Assembly: GCF_009193305.1 (NCBI RefSeq)
Contig: NZ_WBVS01000001.1
Span: 434,001 to 498,000, forward strand
Reading direction: 5' to 3'
Source of the DNA: Bifidobacterium cebidarum
GTDB taxonomy: Bacteria; Actinomycetota; Actinomycetes; Actinomycetales; Bifidobacteriaceae
DNA length: 64,000 nt
Shown here: one piece after another, positions 29,250 through 35,937 of the stretch
Layout: every line of letters starts with the position of its first letter
Numbering within the stretch: the first letter of the stretch is position 1
The notes under the pieces: generated by a model
Seen by the model: the letters and a program-made list of their open reading frames with translations, nothing else
Database searches by the model: none
What the model was told of the DNA's origin: nothing
Made by a program: the position numbers and the translations under genes

Positions 29250-29486
29250 ATGTGCGAAACAGATTTGCAAATGCCTAATCTTGGGTTGAGAATCAAAACC
29301 CAACTTGTGGCGCACGGCTATACACAGAAGGACGCAGCCGGAGTTCTTGGCATCTCTGAAGCAACCTTGTCAAACAAGATAACCGGCAAGATCAAGTTCA
29401 GAGCTGAGGAAATTGCCAGTCTCGCCTATTGGCTTGGCGTCCCCAGTGACGGTCTTCTTGGCCTCAAGCCATTGGAGGTGGCGTGA
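29250..29486 (+). CDS. Cro-like HTH regulator
   Basis: Small DNA-binding protein of 78 residues. The helix-turn-helix reads YTQKDAAGVLGISEATLSNKITGKIKFRAEEIASLAYWLGV, which is the Cro/CI pattern. ATG 29250 lies 8 bp after the -10 box, so it is probably leaderless like the divergent repressor. It starts the early transcript and overlaps the next gene (TGATG). A role in opposing the repressor is inferred from position. Confidence 0.82.
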   Translation: MCETDLQMPNLGLRIKTQLVAHGYTQKDAAGVLGISEATLSNKITGKIKFRAEEIASLAYWLGVPSDGLLGLKPLEVA

Positions 29487-30052
29487 TGTTTGGCTTCGTT
29501 TCGTTGGGTGTTTCTTTTTCGTCCTTGGTCGTTTCCTGCATCGCGCTTCACCGGTCCCGTGTGGCAGGGAACGAGGCCGACGGGGCCGTGGAGCGTAGCC
29601 GTTACGCTTTGGAGTCCTCACGCAAGCATGTGGGGCTCCCCTACGACCACGGGATCGTTGACAAGTGGGAGACCTGCACACGGTTCGGCTTTAATCCGCA
29701 GATCAAGGATGATTGGAACCGTCGCAAGGATTCCGACGGCGTGGTCGATTCCGATGACGCTTTTGAGATGTTCTCGGACGGGACGTATCGGATCGTTCCT
29801 AACTCAGGAGCTTTTTCTGTTCTGAAGCCCGTTTTCTGTCGAGAGCATGGAACCTGCGATGACCCATCATGTCCCTATACCGCCTACGCAGGCGTTCAAA
29901 GGGTCCGCACTTCATTGGTTCTATGCCCCAGATCGGGAACTGCGTATATCGACACCGGCGGAGACGCGTTGGAGAAGATACCCAATGCACTCCAATTTCT
30001 AGCTTCGTCAGATCGCCCGACTGTTCCGGGCGGGGATTCCTCGGGGGTGTGA
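29486..30052 (+). CDS. Unrecognised membrane-anchored phage protein
   Basis: Protein of 188 residues with an N-terminal membrane helix (FVSLGVSFSSLVVSCIAL) followed by HRSR, so the bulk should be cytoplasmic. The rest has a Cys-containing segment (CREHGTCDDPSC) but no domain I recognise. The start overlaps the Cro-like stop and has GGAGG upstream. Its last 254 bases overlap a convergent gene on the other strand that also has a good ribosome-binding site, so either one is false or the overlap is real. Confidence 0.55.
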   Translation: MFGFVSLGVSFSSLVVSCIALHRSRVAGNEADGAVERSRYALESSRKHVGLPYDHGIVDKWETCTRFGFNPQIKDDWNRRKDSDGVVDSDDAFEMFSDGTYRIVPNSGAFSVLKPVFCREHGTCDDPSCPYTAYAGVQRVRTSLVLCPRSGTAYIDTGGDALEKIPNALQFLASSDRPTVPGGDSSGV

Positions 30053-30458
30053 TCGTGATGAAGAACCGCATGGTCTCGCCGGTCAGCTCCGGCAATCTGC
30101 CGCAGTCGTTCATGATCCACTCGCTCTGCTTGCCTAGAACTGTTTCGCCGATTTGCCGGCAGTCCCATAGTCCGGCATCGCAGTTCACGCCGATCACTTT
30201 GACGTTGAAGGCTCTGCCGTCGCCGCAGTTCGCAAGGTATCCGATGACCGGCGGGTCGATGCCGGCCTTGCTGAAATCCGGCCACAGGAGCTTGTCGCCG
30301 TCGAGCATGGCGAAGAGCGGCGCGGCTTCGGCTCTCCATCTCCAACCGCGCGCGAACGTCAACAGCGAAACCATGAGCCCGAAGACGGCTATGCCGACGG
30401 TTATCCATGTTTGCGCAGTGAGTCCGAGAAACGTTATTTGCGTAAGGTCCACGCCCAT
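29799..30458 (-). CDS. Unrecognised membrane-anchored phage protein, antisense to the early operon
   Basis: Protein of 219 residues with one N-terminal helix (TWITVGIAVFGLMVSLLTFA) followed by RGWRWR, giving a cytoplasmic C-terminal domain. An AAGGAAG site lies just before ATG 30458. It lies against the early operon and could be expressed from the prophage as a lysogenic-conversion or exclusion gene; that is inference from orientation only. Its C-terminal 254 bases overlap the preceding plus-strand gene. Confidence 0.55.
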   Translation of the reverse strand: MGVDLTQITFLGLTAQTWITVGIAVFGLMVSLLTFARGWRWRAEAAPLFAMLDGDKLLWPDFSKAGIDPPVIGYLANCGDGRAFNVKVIGVNCDAGLWDCRQIGETVLGKQSEWIMNDCGRLPELTGETMRFFITITPPRNPRPEQSGDLTKLEIGVHWVSSPTRLRRCRYTQFPIWGIEPMKCGPFERLRRRYRDMMGHRRFHALDRKRASEQKKLLS

Positions 30459-30586
30459 TGATTCTTCCTTCCCTTGTTGTCGTTGGTTGGTTTTGTTGCG
30501 ATTGACAGCCTACGCCGATGGAGGAAGGACCTTAACCGTAATAATCCCTCTGCTTGCAAAGCAGATGCGCTAATGGAGGTGGTGTT

Positions 30587-30787
30587 ATGAGTGCTCAGAT
30601 CAGTGTGATCGTGCATGACCGACATAAGGACGAGGTCGTGGTGTGCGTCGTCGGTGATGACGGCAGCGCGTATTCGCGACTGGTCTCGGCCGAGGATCTA
30701 CAGCAGTGGATTGACGAGTTGCGTCTTGCCCAGCGCCAGCTCGGTTTCCACACGCCGGATTCGAGCAGGCGGGAGACGAAGCCGTGA
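30587..30787 (+). CDS. Small phage early protein, unknown
   Basis: 66 residues, acidic, soluble, starting MSAQISVIVHDRHKDEVVV. GGAGG lies before ATG 30587. The stop overlaps the start of the next small gene by GTGA. No domain recognised; it is probably a regulatory or host-takeover protein by position. Confidence 0.6.
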   Translation: MSAQISVIVHDRHKDEVVVCVVGDDGSAYSRLVSAEDLQQWIDELRLAQRQLGFHTPDSSRRETKP

Positions 30788-30927
30788 GGATTCTTAGGGT
30801 CGTGCTGGCTGCTCCGTTCGGCTTGTTGGCGTTCGGGTTGATGTTCGTTGCGACGTTGCTGGCGAAACTGGCGTCGTGGATCGCGTGGGATGGTAGGGGT
30901 CCTGTGAGGTTGAAGGTGGAATGGTGA
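30784..30927 (+). CDS. 47-residue phage membrane protein
   Basis: A short gene starting at GTG 30784, overlapping the preceding stop. It encodes a basic N-terminus (VRILRVV), a hydrophobic stretch (LAAPFGLLAFGLMFVATLLA) and a short hydrophilic tail ending KVEW. A single-pass membrane peptide is predicted. It overlaps the next gene (ATGGTGA), so the three small genes form one coupled operon. Confidence 0.55.
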   Translation: MRILRVVLAAPFGLLAFGLMFVATLLAKLASWIAWDGRGPVRLKVEW

Positions 30928-31106
30928 CGAGTCGTGTGTGGGTGGAGAACATGCCGCAGTATCCGGGCATTTTCTCGCTTCGGTGTGATTCGGGCGATGT
31001 GAGCGCGCGTATGGTGCTGACTTCGACGCAGGTCGAGTTGTTGCGTGCGTCGATCAATGATGCTTTGGCGAACGACGCGATGGTGCGCAAGCGGTTGCGC
31101 GAGTGA
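30921..31106 (+). CDS. Small phage early protein, unknown
   Basis: 61 residues (MVTSRVWVENMPQYPG start), with an amphipathic C-terminal helix rich in Ala and Arg. AAGGTGGA directly precedes ATG 30921. No recognisable domain. Confidence 0.55.
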   Translation: MVTSRVWVENMPQYPGIFSLRCDSGDVSARMVLTSTQVELLRASINDALANDAMVRKRLRE

Positions 31107-31546
31107 GTTCGTTTCTGCTTTTTCGATAATTTCATGCGCTGTGATGGGTTGCGACAGTCGGTGGGCCCTAGCGCGTCGAAAGTACCCGGCCGCGCCTTGC
31201 CCAGCGCGTTACAAACACACGCCCTGTGGGGGCGTGGTTACCACGCGGCGGGGGTCGTATGCGGGTTTACAGATCGTTGCAGGTCGGCGTGTTCGGGCGG
31301 AACTGGCGTCTTTGACCCTTGTCGGGGGCTTGCTTCGAGACCTTCCGCGCGGCCTTCGTGCCGCTGACCTGATGCGACGTCCCGGCTCCGTTACGAAGCA
31401 TTGGCGAACCCCCATGCGAAACGATGGAGCCTTGCGCTTTCTTGTTTCGCGTGCTTGGGTTCCCCGCTCTGAGCCCTCTCCACCCGAAGGTTCATGAAAC
31501 ATCAATTTCAATTATTCAGTCAATCACGGAATCGAGGTCAAGCAGG
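31107..31546. other. 440-bp GC-rich gap in the early region without a convincing gene
   Basis: Open frames here are Arg/Ser/Pro-rich, lack ribosome-binding sites and overlap on both strands, so I do not call them. The stretch is rich in short stems, for example CACGCCC/GGGCGTG at about 31212-31234 and GCGTGG/CCACGC directly after it. It could hold a structured RNA or the phage replication origin. The last 60 bases turn AT-rich before the next gene. Confidence 0.5.
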
Positions 31547-31888
31547 ATGGGTTACGCAGTTGATTACAGGCCGACTCGCAAGCGTGCGAAACGTCAGGTG
31601 CCGCAGAACAGGGAACAGCGGAAAAGGGACATCAGGAACGCGGTGAAGTGGAATCTGGGGAGGTTGGAGCACGATACCACTGGCACGGATTCGGTCAGTC
31701 GTTCCATGGTGTGCTTGCTGTTGAGGTTGGGCAAGGTGGCGCCGGCCGCCGATCCTACCGGGGACCATTTGTTGCAGCAGCTGATCAGCGAGGGAGTTTT
31801 GAATCGTCCGACCCGCAGAGCTGGCGAACAGGTGTTCGACCGTGCGGACCTGCTGGCGTCGTTGAAGGCATGGGTGGGAAGGGCATGA
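31547..31888 (+). CDS. Phage protein, unknown
   Basis: 113 residues with a basic N-terminus (YRPTRKRAKRQVPQNREQRKRDIRN) that could bind nucleic acid, and a C-terminal half that looks like a small winged-helix (LLQQLISEGVLNRPTRRAGEQVFDRADLLASLKAWVG). ATG 31547 is preceded by GAGG. It overlaps the HTH gene by 4 bp (ATGA). Confidence 0.6.
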   Translation: MGYAVDYRPTRKRAKRQVPQNREQRKRDIRNAVKWNLGRLEHDTTGTDSVSRSMVCLLLRLGKVAPAADPTGDHLLQQLISEGVLNRPTRRAGEQVFDRADLLASLKAWVGRA

Positions 31889-32082
31889 ATCCACGTGCGA
31901 AGCTGACCACCGCTCAGGCGGCGATGTATGTGGGCATGAGCAAGCGGCAGTTGGAGCGCATGAGGTGCGATGGCACTGGTCCCACTTGGTTCAAGGCCGG
32001 CGATGCGGTCAATAGTCCGTGCATGTACGAGCTAGCCGATCTTGACCTGTGGGTGAGGACGCGGAAGGGGAAGGTGAGGTAG
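31885..32082 (+). CDS. Excisionase-like HTH protein
   Basis: 65-residue MerR/AlpA-type DNA-binding protein: LTTAQAAMYVGMSKRQLERMRCDGTGPTWFKAG followed by ELADLDLWVRTRKGKVR is the usual HTH_17 pattern with wing. Such proteins serve as excisionases or small activators; no other excisionase candidate is seen in the prophage. Coupled to both neighbours (overlap upstream, adjacent GTG downstream). Confidence 0.72.
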   Translation: MNPRAKLTTAQAAMYVGMSKRQLERMRCDGTGPTWFKAGDAVNSPCMYELADLDLWVRTRKGKVR

Positions 32083-32799
32083 GTGGCAAGAAGGCATGTC
32101 ATTGATCCTCGTGTGCGTACCGAGGTCATTGAGACGTATGGCAATACCTGTTGGCTTGGATTGCCGGGATGCACGCAGGTTGGGGCGGAGGACGACCATA
32201 TCGTGCCGTATTCGCATGGCGGCAGGGATACCGTGGCGAATATCCGCCGTGCGTGCAAGCACTGCAACTCAAGCCGTCAGGATCGCGTGCTGTACGGGTA
32301 CGGCGCCAGGCTGCATGTGGTGCTCGTGCCGCCCTGCTGCGAGTCCGATGCTTTGGAGTACATCGAGGCTCGTCGAAGCCAGGACGACCCGGTGGTGTGC
32401 GCTTCCCGCCTGGCCGAGTCGATGGGCGTGGAGCGACGTAGCAGCGCGGTGGGCAAGGCCGTGGGCATGGCGTGGAGCGGCGCTTACAGACAGTTCGCCA
32501 CGTGCGGCGCGCCCATCGATGTATGGCTGGTGCGTGTCATGCCCAGCAGCAGGCGACATCCACGCATGTTGGATGAATGGCTGGCGTTGGACTATGACGT
32601 TCGTGTGGTGGACCCCGGCTTCGCGGAAGCGTTCGGCAGGGCCGCGAACATCGAGGAACGCAAGCTGGTACGTCAATGGTATGGGCTGCATCTCTCGCAG
32701 GCGCTCATCGATGCGAGGCAGCAGGCGCGGCGTGCGAGGCTCGCGGCCCTTGGATTGCGTGCGGTGGCGGACGAGTCGCCGAGCCGGCCGGTGTGGTAG
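32083..32799 (+). CDS. HNH endonuclease with degenerate kinase-like C-terminal domain
   Basis: 238 residues. The N-terminal HNH nuclease is clear: CWLGLPGC, DDHIVPYSHGG, NIRRACKHCNSSR, with zinc-binding Cys pairs. Position before terminase fits the HNH proteins that assist cos cleavage and packaging. The C-terminal part (about 75-200) looks like a P-loop kinase fold in which the nucleotide loop is eroded (LHVVLVPPCCESDALEYIEA). GTG start directly after the preceding stop. Confidence 0.78.
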   Translation: MARRHVIDPRVRTEVIETYGNTCWLGLPGCTQVGAEDDHIVPYSHGGRDTVANIRRACKHCNSSRQDRVLYGYGARLHVVLVPPCCESDALEYIEARRSQDDPVVCASRLAESMGVERRSSAVGKAVGMAWSGAYRQFATCGAPIDVWLVRVMPSSRRHPRMLDEWLALDYDVRVVDPGFAEAFGRAANIEERKLVRQWYGLHLSQALIDARQQARRARLAALGLRAVADESPSRPVW

Positions 32800-32959
32800 C
32801 CGCTTTTTTAAGCGATACGGCCCGACCGATACCCCGCGCCCAGTTTTTTCTCCCCCCAGTTCGGAATAAAAAAGTCGGAAAACCTTGGAAAACCAAGGAT
32901 TCCCGACCATTCACCTTCGGAATGAGAATATATCACTTTATTGCGATGAGGGGCAAATA
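32800..32959. other. Gap with nested hairpin before the terminase genes
   Basis: No gene. A hairpin with CCTTGG/CCAAGG (32883-32888/32893-32898) lies inside a wider imperfect pairing of GTCGG with CCCGAC. T-rich tracts (32808-32814, 32844-32849) and poly-A (32867-32873) flank it. This may separate early from late transcription or mark the packaging site; neither can be shown here. Confidence 0.4.
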
Positions 32960-33274
32960 ATGATGATGCTGGAAGGATTCGATGAGGACACCGGTCGTGA
33001 TATCGGACGCCAGGAAAAGGCCGCGCGCCGCATAGTCGATTATCTAGGGGCATCGCACCCGGAATATGACCCGGTGCTTGACGGCCTGTGCCAGTCGCTG
33101 CTTTCCCTGGGCGAGAACATCGACCGGCAGAACTCCCGAGGCCGCGAGATTTCAAGGAACATGGCGCAGTACATCGATGCCTTGTGGAAGATACGCGATA
33201 TGTTCCCAACCGAGCAGATGGCCGACGAGGACGTGGAGGCGGCGTGGAGCGGGGAGCCGTCCGATGCTGATTAG
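32960..33274 (+). CDS. Terminase small subunit (probable)
   Basis: 104 residues, acidic, largely helical, directly upstream of and overlapping the large terminase by 11 bp, which is the usual place for the small subunit that recognises phage DNA. No clear HTH is visible to me, so the call rests on position and size. ATG 32960 follows GAGGGG by 6 bp. Confidence 0.65.
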   Translation: MMMLEGFDEDTGRDIGRQEKAARRIVDYLGASHPEYDPVLDGLCQSLLSLGENIDRQNSRGREISRNMAQYIDALWKIRDMFPTEQMADEDVEAAWSGEPSDAD

Positions 33275-34706
33275 GGGTGGCACGGAACGGAACCAGGAAC
33301 GGGAGACCCTGGGCTGGCGTCTGGCCGGCATCGCCAGGATGATGGGCACGCCGCTGATTCCATGGCAGCGGCACGTGGCCGACGTGGCCTGTGAAATCGA
33401 CCCGGAGACCGGAACGTTCTTCTACGACACCGTGGTGATATCCACTCCCCGCCAGTGCGGCAAATCCGCTCTCGTGGACGCGTCCGACACGTTCAACGCT
33501 TCACTTGGCCGACGCCGGCGCATTGCCTACGCGGCGCAGACAGGCAAGGATGCGGAGGATCACTTCAAGGAATACGCCGAACTTATCCAGGGCACGCGTC
33601 TGAACCAGAAGATAGACAAGTTCAGGTTCAGCAACGGCGGCATGAACGTGACCTTCACGAACGGCAGCACGATAACGCCCATGGCCATGACGAAGGTGGC
33701 CGGTCACGGCAAGCAGATGGACAAGGTGACCATCGATGAGGCCTTCTCCTTGACGAAGGAGGCCGGCGACACCATCATGGACGCCATCATTCCGACCATG
33801 AACACCCGGCTGAAACACACCGGCATCACGGCGCAACGGTGGATAACCTCGACCGAGGGCAATTCAGAATCTACGTATTTCAACCCGCTGCTGGACGGGC
33901 TGCGCTCCGGTGACGTACCGCAACGCACCTGCTGGTTCGATTTCGGCATTCCCTCCGACGCGGACCCCGAGGACCTCGATGTGGTCATGCGCTATCATCC
34001 TGCGGCCGGTTATCTGTGGTACAAGCCCCAGTTGCGGGACTTCCGGGAAAGCTTCGGCGACAACACGGCCGGCTGGGCGCGAGCGTTCGGCAACCGGCGC
34101 GACATGGGTGTTTCCGACAGGGTGATAGACCCAGACCTGTGGGAGTCGAGCGCGACCGCACCGGTGAGGGTGGAGGACATCAACGGCCGGCCGCTCGTGT
34201 TCGCCGCCGCCGTGGACGTGGACGCCACCACCACCAGCGTCAGCGTCGGCATCGTCAACCCTGACGGCACCATAACCACGCAATTGCTGAAGACCATGCC
34301 AGGCACCGGCGACGCCCCGGAGGAAATCACCAGACTGTGCACCGACTACGCGGCCCCGCTGGTCATGGACTCGAAGGGGCCCAACGGCGACCTGTACGAC
34401 CGACTCACCCAACTCACCGACAGTTACGGCGATCCACTCATCCGTTTCGTGGAGATGAGCGCCGGCGACTACCTGACCGTAGGCCAGTCCTATGTGAGCG
34501 GATTGCAGAATCATACCGTGCTCCATGCCATCGACGGGGAACTTGACATGAGCGTGGCCATGAGCGCACGCACATGGTCGGGCGACGCATGGCGCATAAC
34601 CAGACGCGGAAGCACGGGCCTGACCTCGCCGCTTGAATCATGCATGTTGGCCGCGTGGGGCGCCGTGCACCGTCCCGAAGACTCCGGACCCCTGCAAATC
34701 TACTGA
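33264..34706 (+). CDS. Terminase large subunit
   Basis: DNA-packaging motor of 480 residues. ATPase: Walker A-like STPRQCGKSALV at about 61-72 and Walker B VTIDEAF. C-terminal RNase H-like nuclease with acidic residues in AVDVDATT and VMDSKGPNG. Size and order (small terminase, large terminase, portal) match HK97-type siphoviruses. ATG 33264 has GGGGAG upstream. Confidence 0.9.
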   Translation: MLIRGGTERNQERETLGWRLAGIARMMGTPLIPWQRHVADVACEIDPETGTFFYDTVVISTPRQCGKSALVDASDTFNASLGRRRRIAYAAQTGKDAEDHFKEYAELIQGTRLNQKIDKFRFSNGGMNVTFTNGSTITPMAMTKVAGHGKQMDKVTIDEAFSLTKEAGDTIMDAIIPTMNTRLKHTGITAQRWITSTEGNSESTYFNPLLDGLRSGDVPQRTCWFDFGIPSDADPEDLDVVMRYHPAAGYLWYKPQLRDFRESFGDNTAGWARAFGNRRDMGVSDRVIDPDLWESSATAPVRVEDINGRPLVFAAAVDVDATTTSVSVGIVNPDGTITTQLLKTMPGTGDAPEEITRLCTDYAAPLVMDSKGPNGDLYDRLTQLTDSYGDPLIRFVEMSAGDYLTVGQSYVSGLQNHTVLHAIDGELDMSVAMSARTWSGDAWRITRRGSTGLTSPLESCMLAAWGAVHRPEDSGPLQIY

Positions 34707-34710
34707 CCGT

Positions 34711-34770
34711 TTGGCGGTACTTGGCGGTACTTGGCGGTACTTGGCGGTACTTGGCGGTACTTGGCGGCAC
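34711..34770. repeat. Six tandem copies of a 10-bp unit
   Basis: TTGGCGGTAC is repeated five times perfectly (34711-34760) and once with one change (TTGGCGGCAC). It fills most of the gap between the terminase stop and the portal start. It is the only such repeat in the window. Confidence 0.95.
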
Positions 34771-34812
34771 GGTGGTGGACGGAAACCGAATCAGACTCGC
34801 ATAATCGGCGGC

Positions 34813-35937
34813 ATGAACAACCGTCTGAGTCTCTGGGATCGTATGAAGCTCGCCGGGCGTATCCTGACCCGCAGTGATGCGGATGATATGCCCGATGGAG
34901 TCAGGCCGCCCAGTCGTGAGCCGGTGTGCGACCCGTTGAGCCTGTCCACCGTGTTCCGCGGAGTGCAGGTGTTGCAGACCGCGATAACCGGTCTGCCGAT
35001 CCACGAGATGCGCGGCGGGTTGAAGCTCGACACCGTGAGCTCGCTGATCCTCCAACCCGACGTGAACCGAAGCCGCCGCGACTTCCTCGCCGACATGGTG
35101 GCCAGCATGGTATTGGACGGCAACGCTTTCGTTCGACTCGTGCGATACACCGGCGAAGTCGTGACCTGCGAGGTGCTGCCGCCCTCGCTCGTGACCGTCT
35201 CGGACGACGGCAAGGACCCAGCAGCGCCGAAGCTCCGTTACTCGTATCTCGGTGTGGACTACACGGCCGACCAGATCGTGCACTGCAAGTTTTTAAACGT
35301 GCCCGGTCGACTGCGAGGCCTCGGCCCCATCAGCGCGGCACGCGAGGAAGTCGAAAGCGCGCAGCAGGCGCGGGACTACAAGGCCCGCTTCTACACCGAT
35401 TCCAGCAACCTCAAGGGCTACCTGTCCACCGAGGACAAGGTGACGCCCAACATCGCCAGGAACGCGAAAGAGGCATGGAAGGCCACCGGAACCGCGGGCG
35501 ACATCAAGGTGCTGGGCAGCAAGCTGAAATACGTGCCGCTGGACATGAAGCCGGCCGACTTGCAGTTTTTGGAAACCCAGAAGTTCGACACCACGCAGAT
35601 CGCGCGACTGTTGGGCATTCCCGCGTCCATCATGCTCGCCGCAGTCGATGGCAGCAATCTCACCTATTCGAACATCGAGCAAAGCTGGATTGAGTTCGCC
35701 GACTACACGCTGGCCGCCTACGCGGGCGAGATAGAGGAACTGTTCAACCGGCTGCTGCCGCGCGGGAGAACGGCCGCGTTCGACTGGGATTCAAGTCGCC
35801 GCGCCGACATGAGCGACCGTTTCAACGCATACAAGACCGCCCTCGAATCAGGGTGGATGGAAATCAACGAGGTGCGCGCACGCGAGGCCCTGCCCCCGCT
35901 CATCAACGCGCCGCAACCGGAAGAGGTGAACCAGTGA
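34813..35937 (+). CDS. Portal protein, HK97 type
   Basis: 374 residues; the dodecameric gate through which DNA enters the capsid. Family features: LSLSTVFRGVQVLQTAITGLPIHE near the N-terminus, and QLLQFLET-like KPADLQFLETQKFDTTQIARLLGIPASIML with the YSNIEQSWIEF block. ATG 34813 is chosen since earlier codons lie in the tandem repeat; the ribosome-binding site is weak (GGCGG). The stop overlaps the next gene's GTG. Confidence 0.9.
   Translation: MNNRLSLWDRMKLAGRILTRSDADDMPDGVRPPSREPVCDPLSLSTVFRGVQVLQTAITGLPIHEMRGGLKLDTVSSLILQPDVNRSRRDFLADMVASMVLDGNAFVRLVRYTGEVVTCEVLPPSLVTVSDDGKDPAAPKLRYSYLGVDYTADQIVHCKFLNVPGRLRGLGPISAAREEVESAQQARDYKARFYTDSSNLKGYLSTEDKVTPNIARNAKEAWKATGTAGDIKVLGSKLKYVPLDMKPADLQFLETQKFDTTQIARLLGIPASIMLAAVDGSNLTYSNIEQSWIEFADYTLAAYAGEIEELFNRLLPRGRTAAFDWDSSRRADMSDRFNAYKTALESGWMEINEVRAREALPPLINAPQPEEVNQ

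Noticed and set aside
31045..31497. Possible 150-codon gene in the phage early gap
   Set aside because: Starts inside the preceding gene, Arg/Pro-rich, no ribosome-binding site, no domain.
34711..34770. Tandem repeat considered as a CRISPR
   Set aside because: The 10-bp units are directly adjacent, with no spacers and no cas genes.
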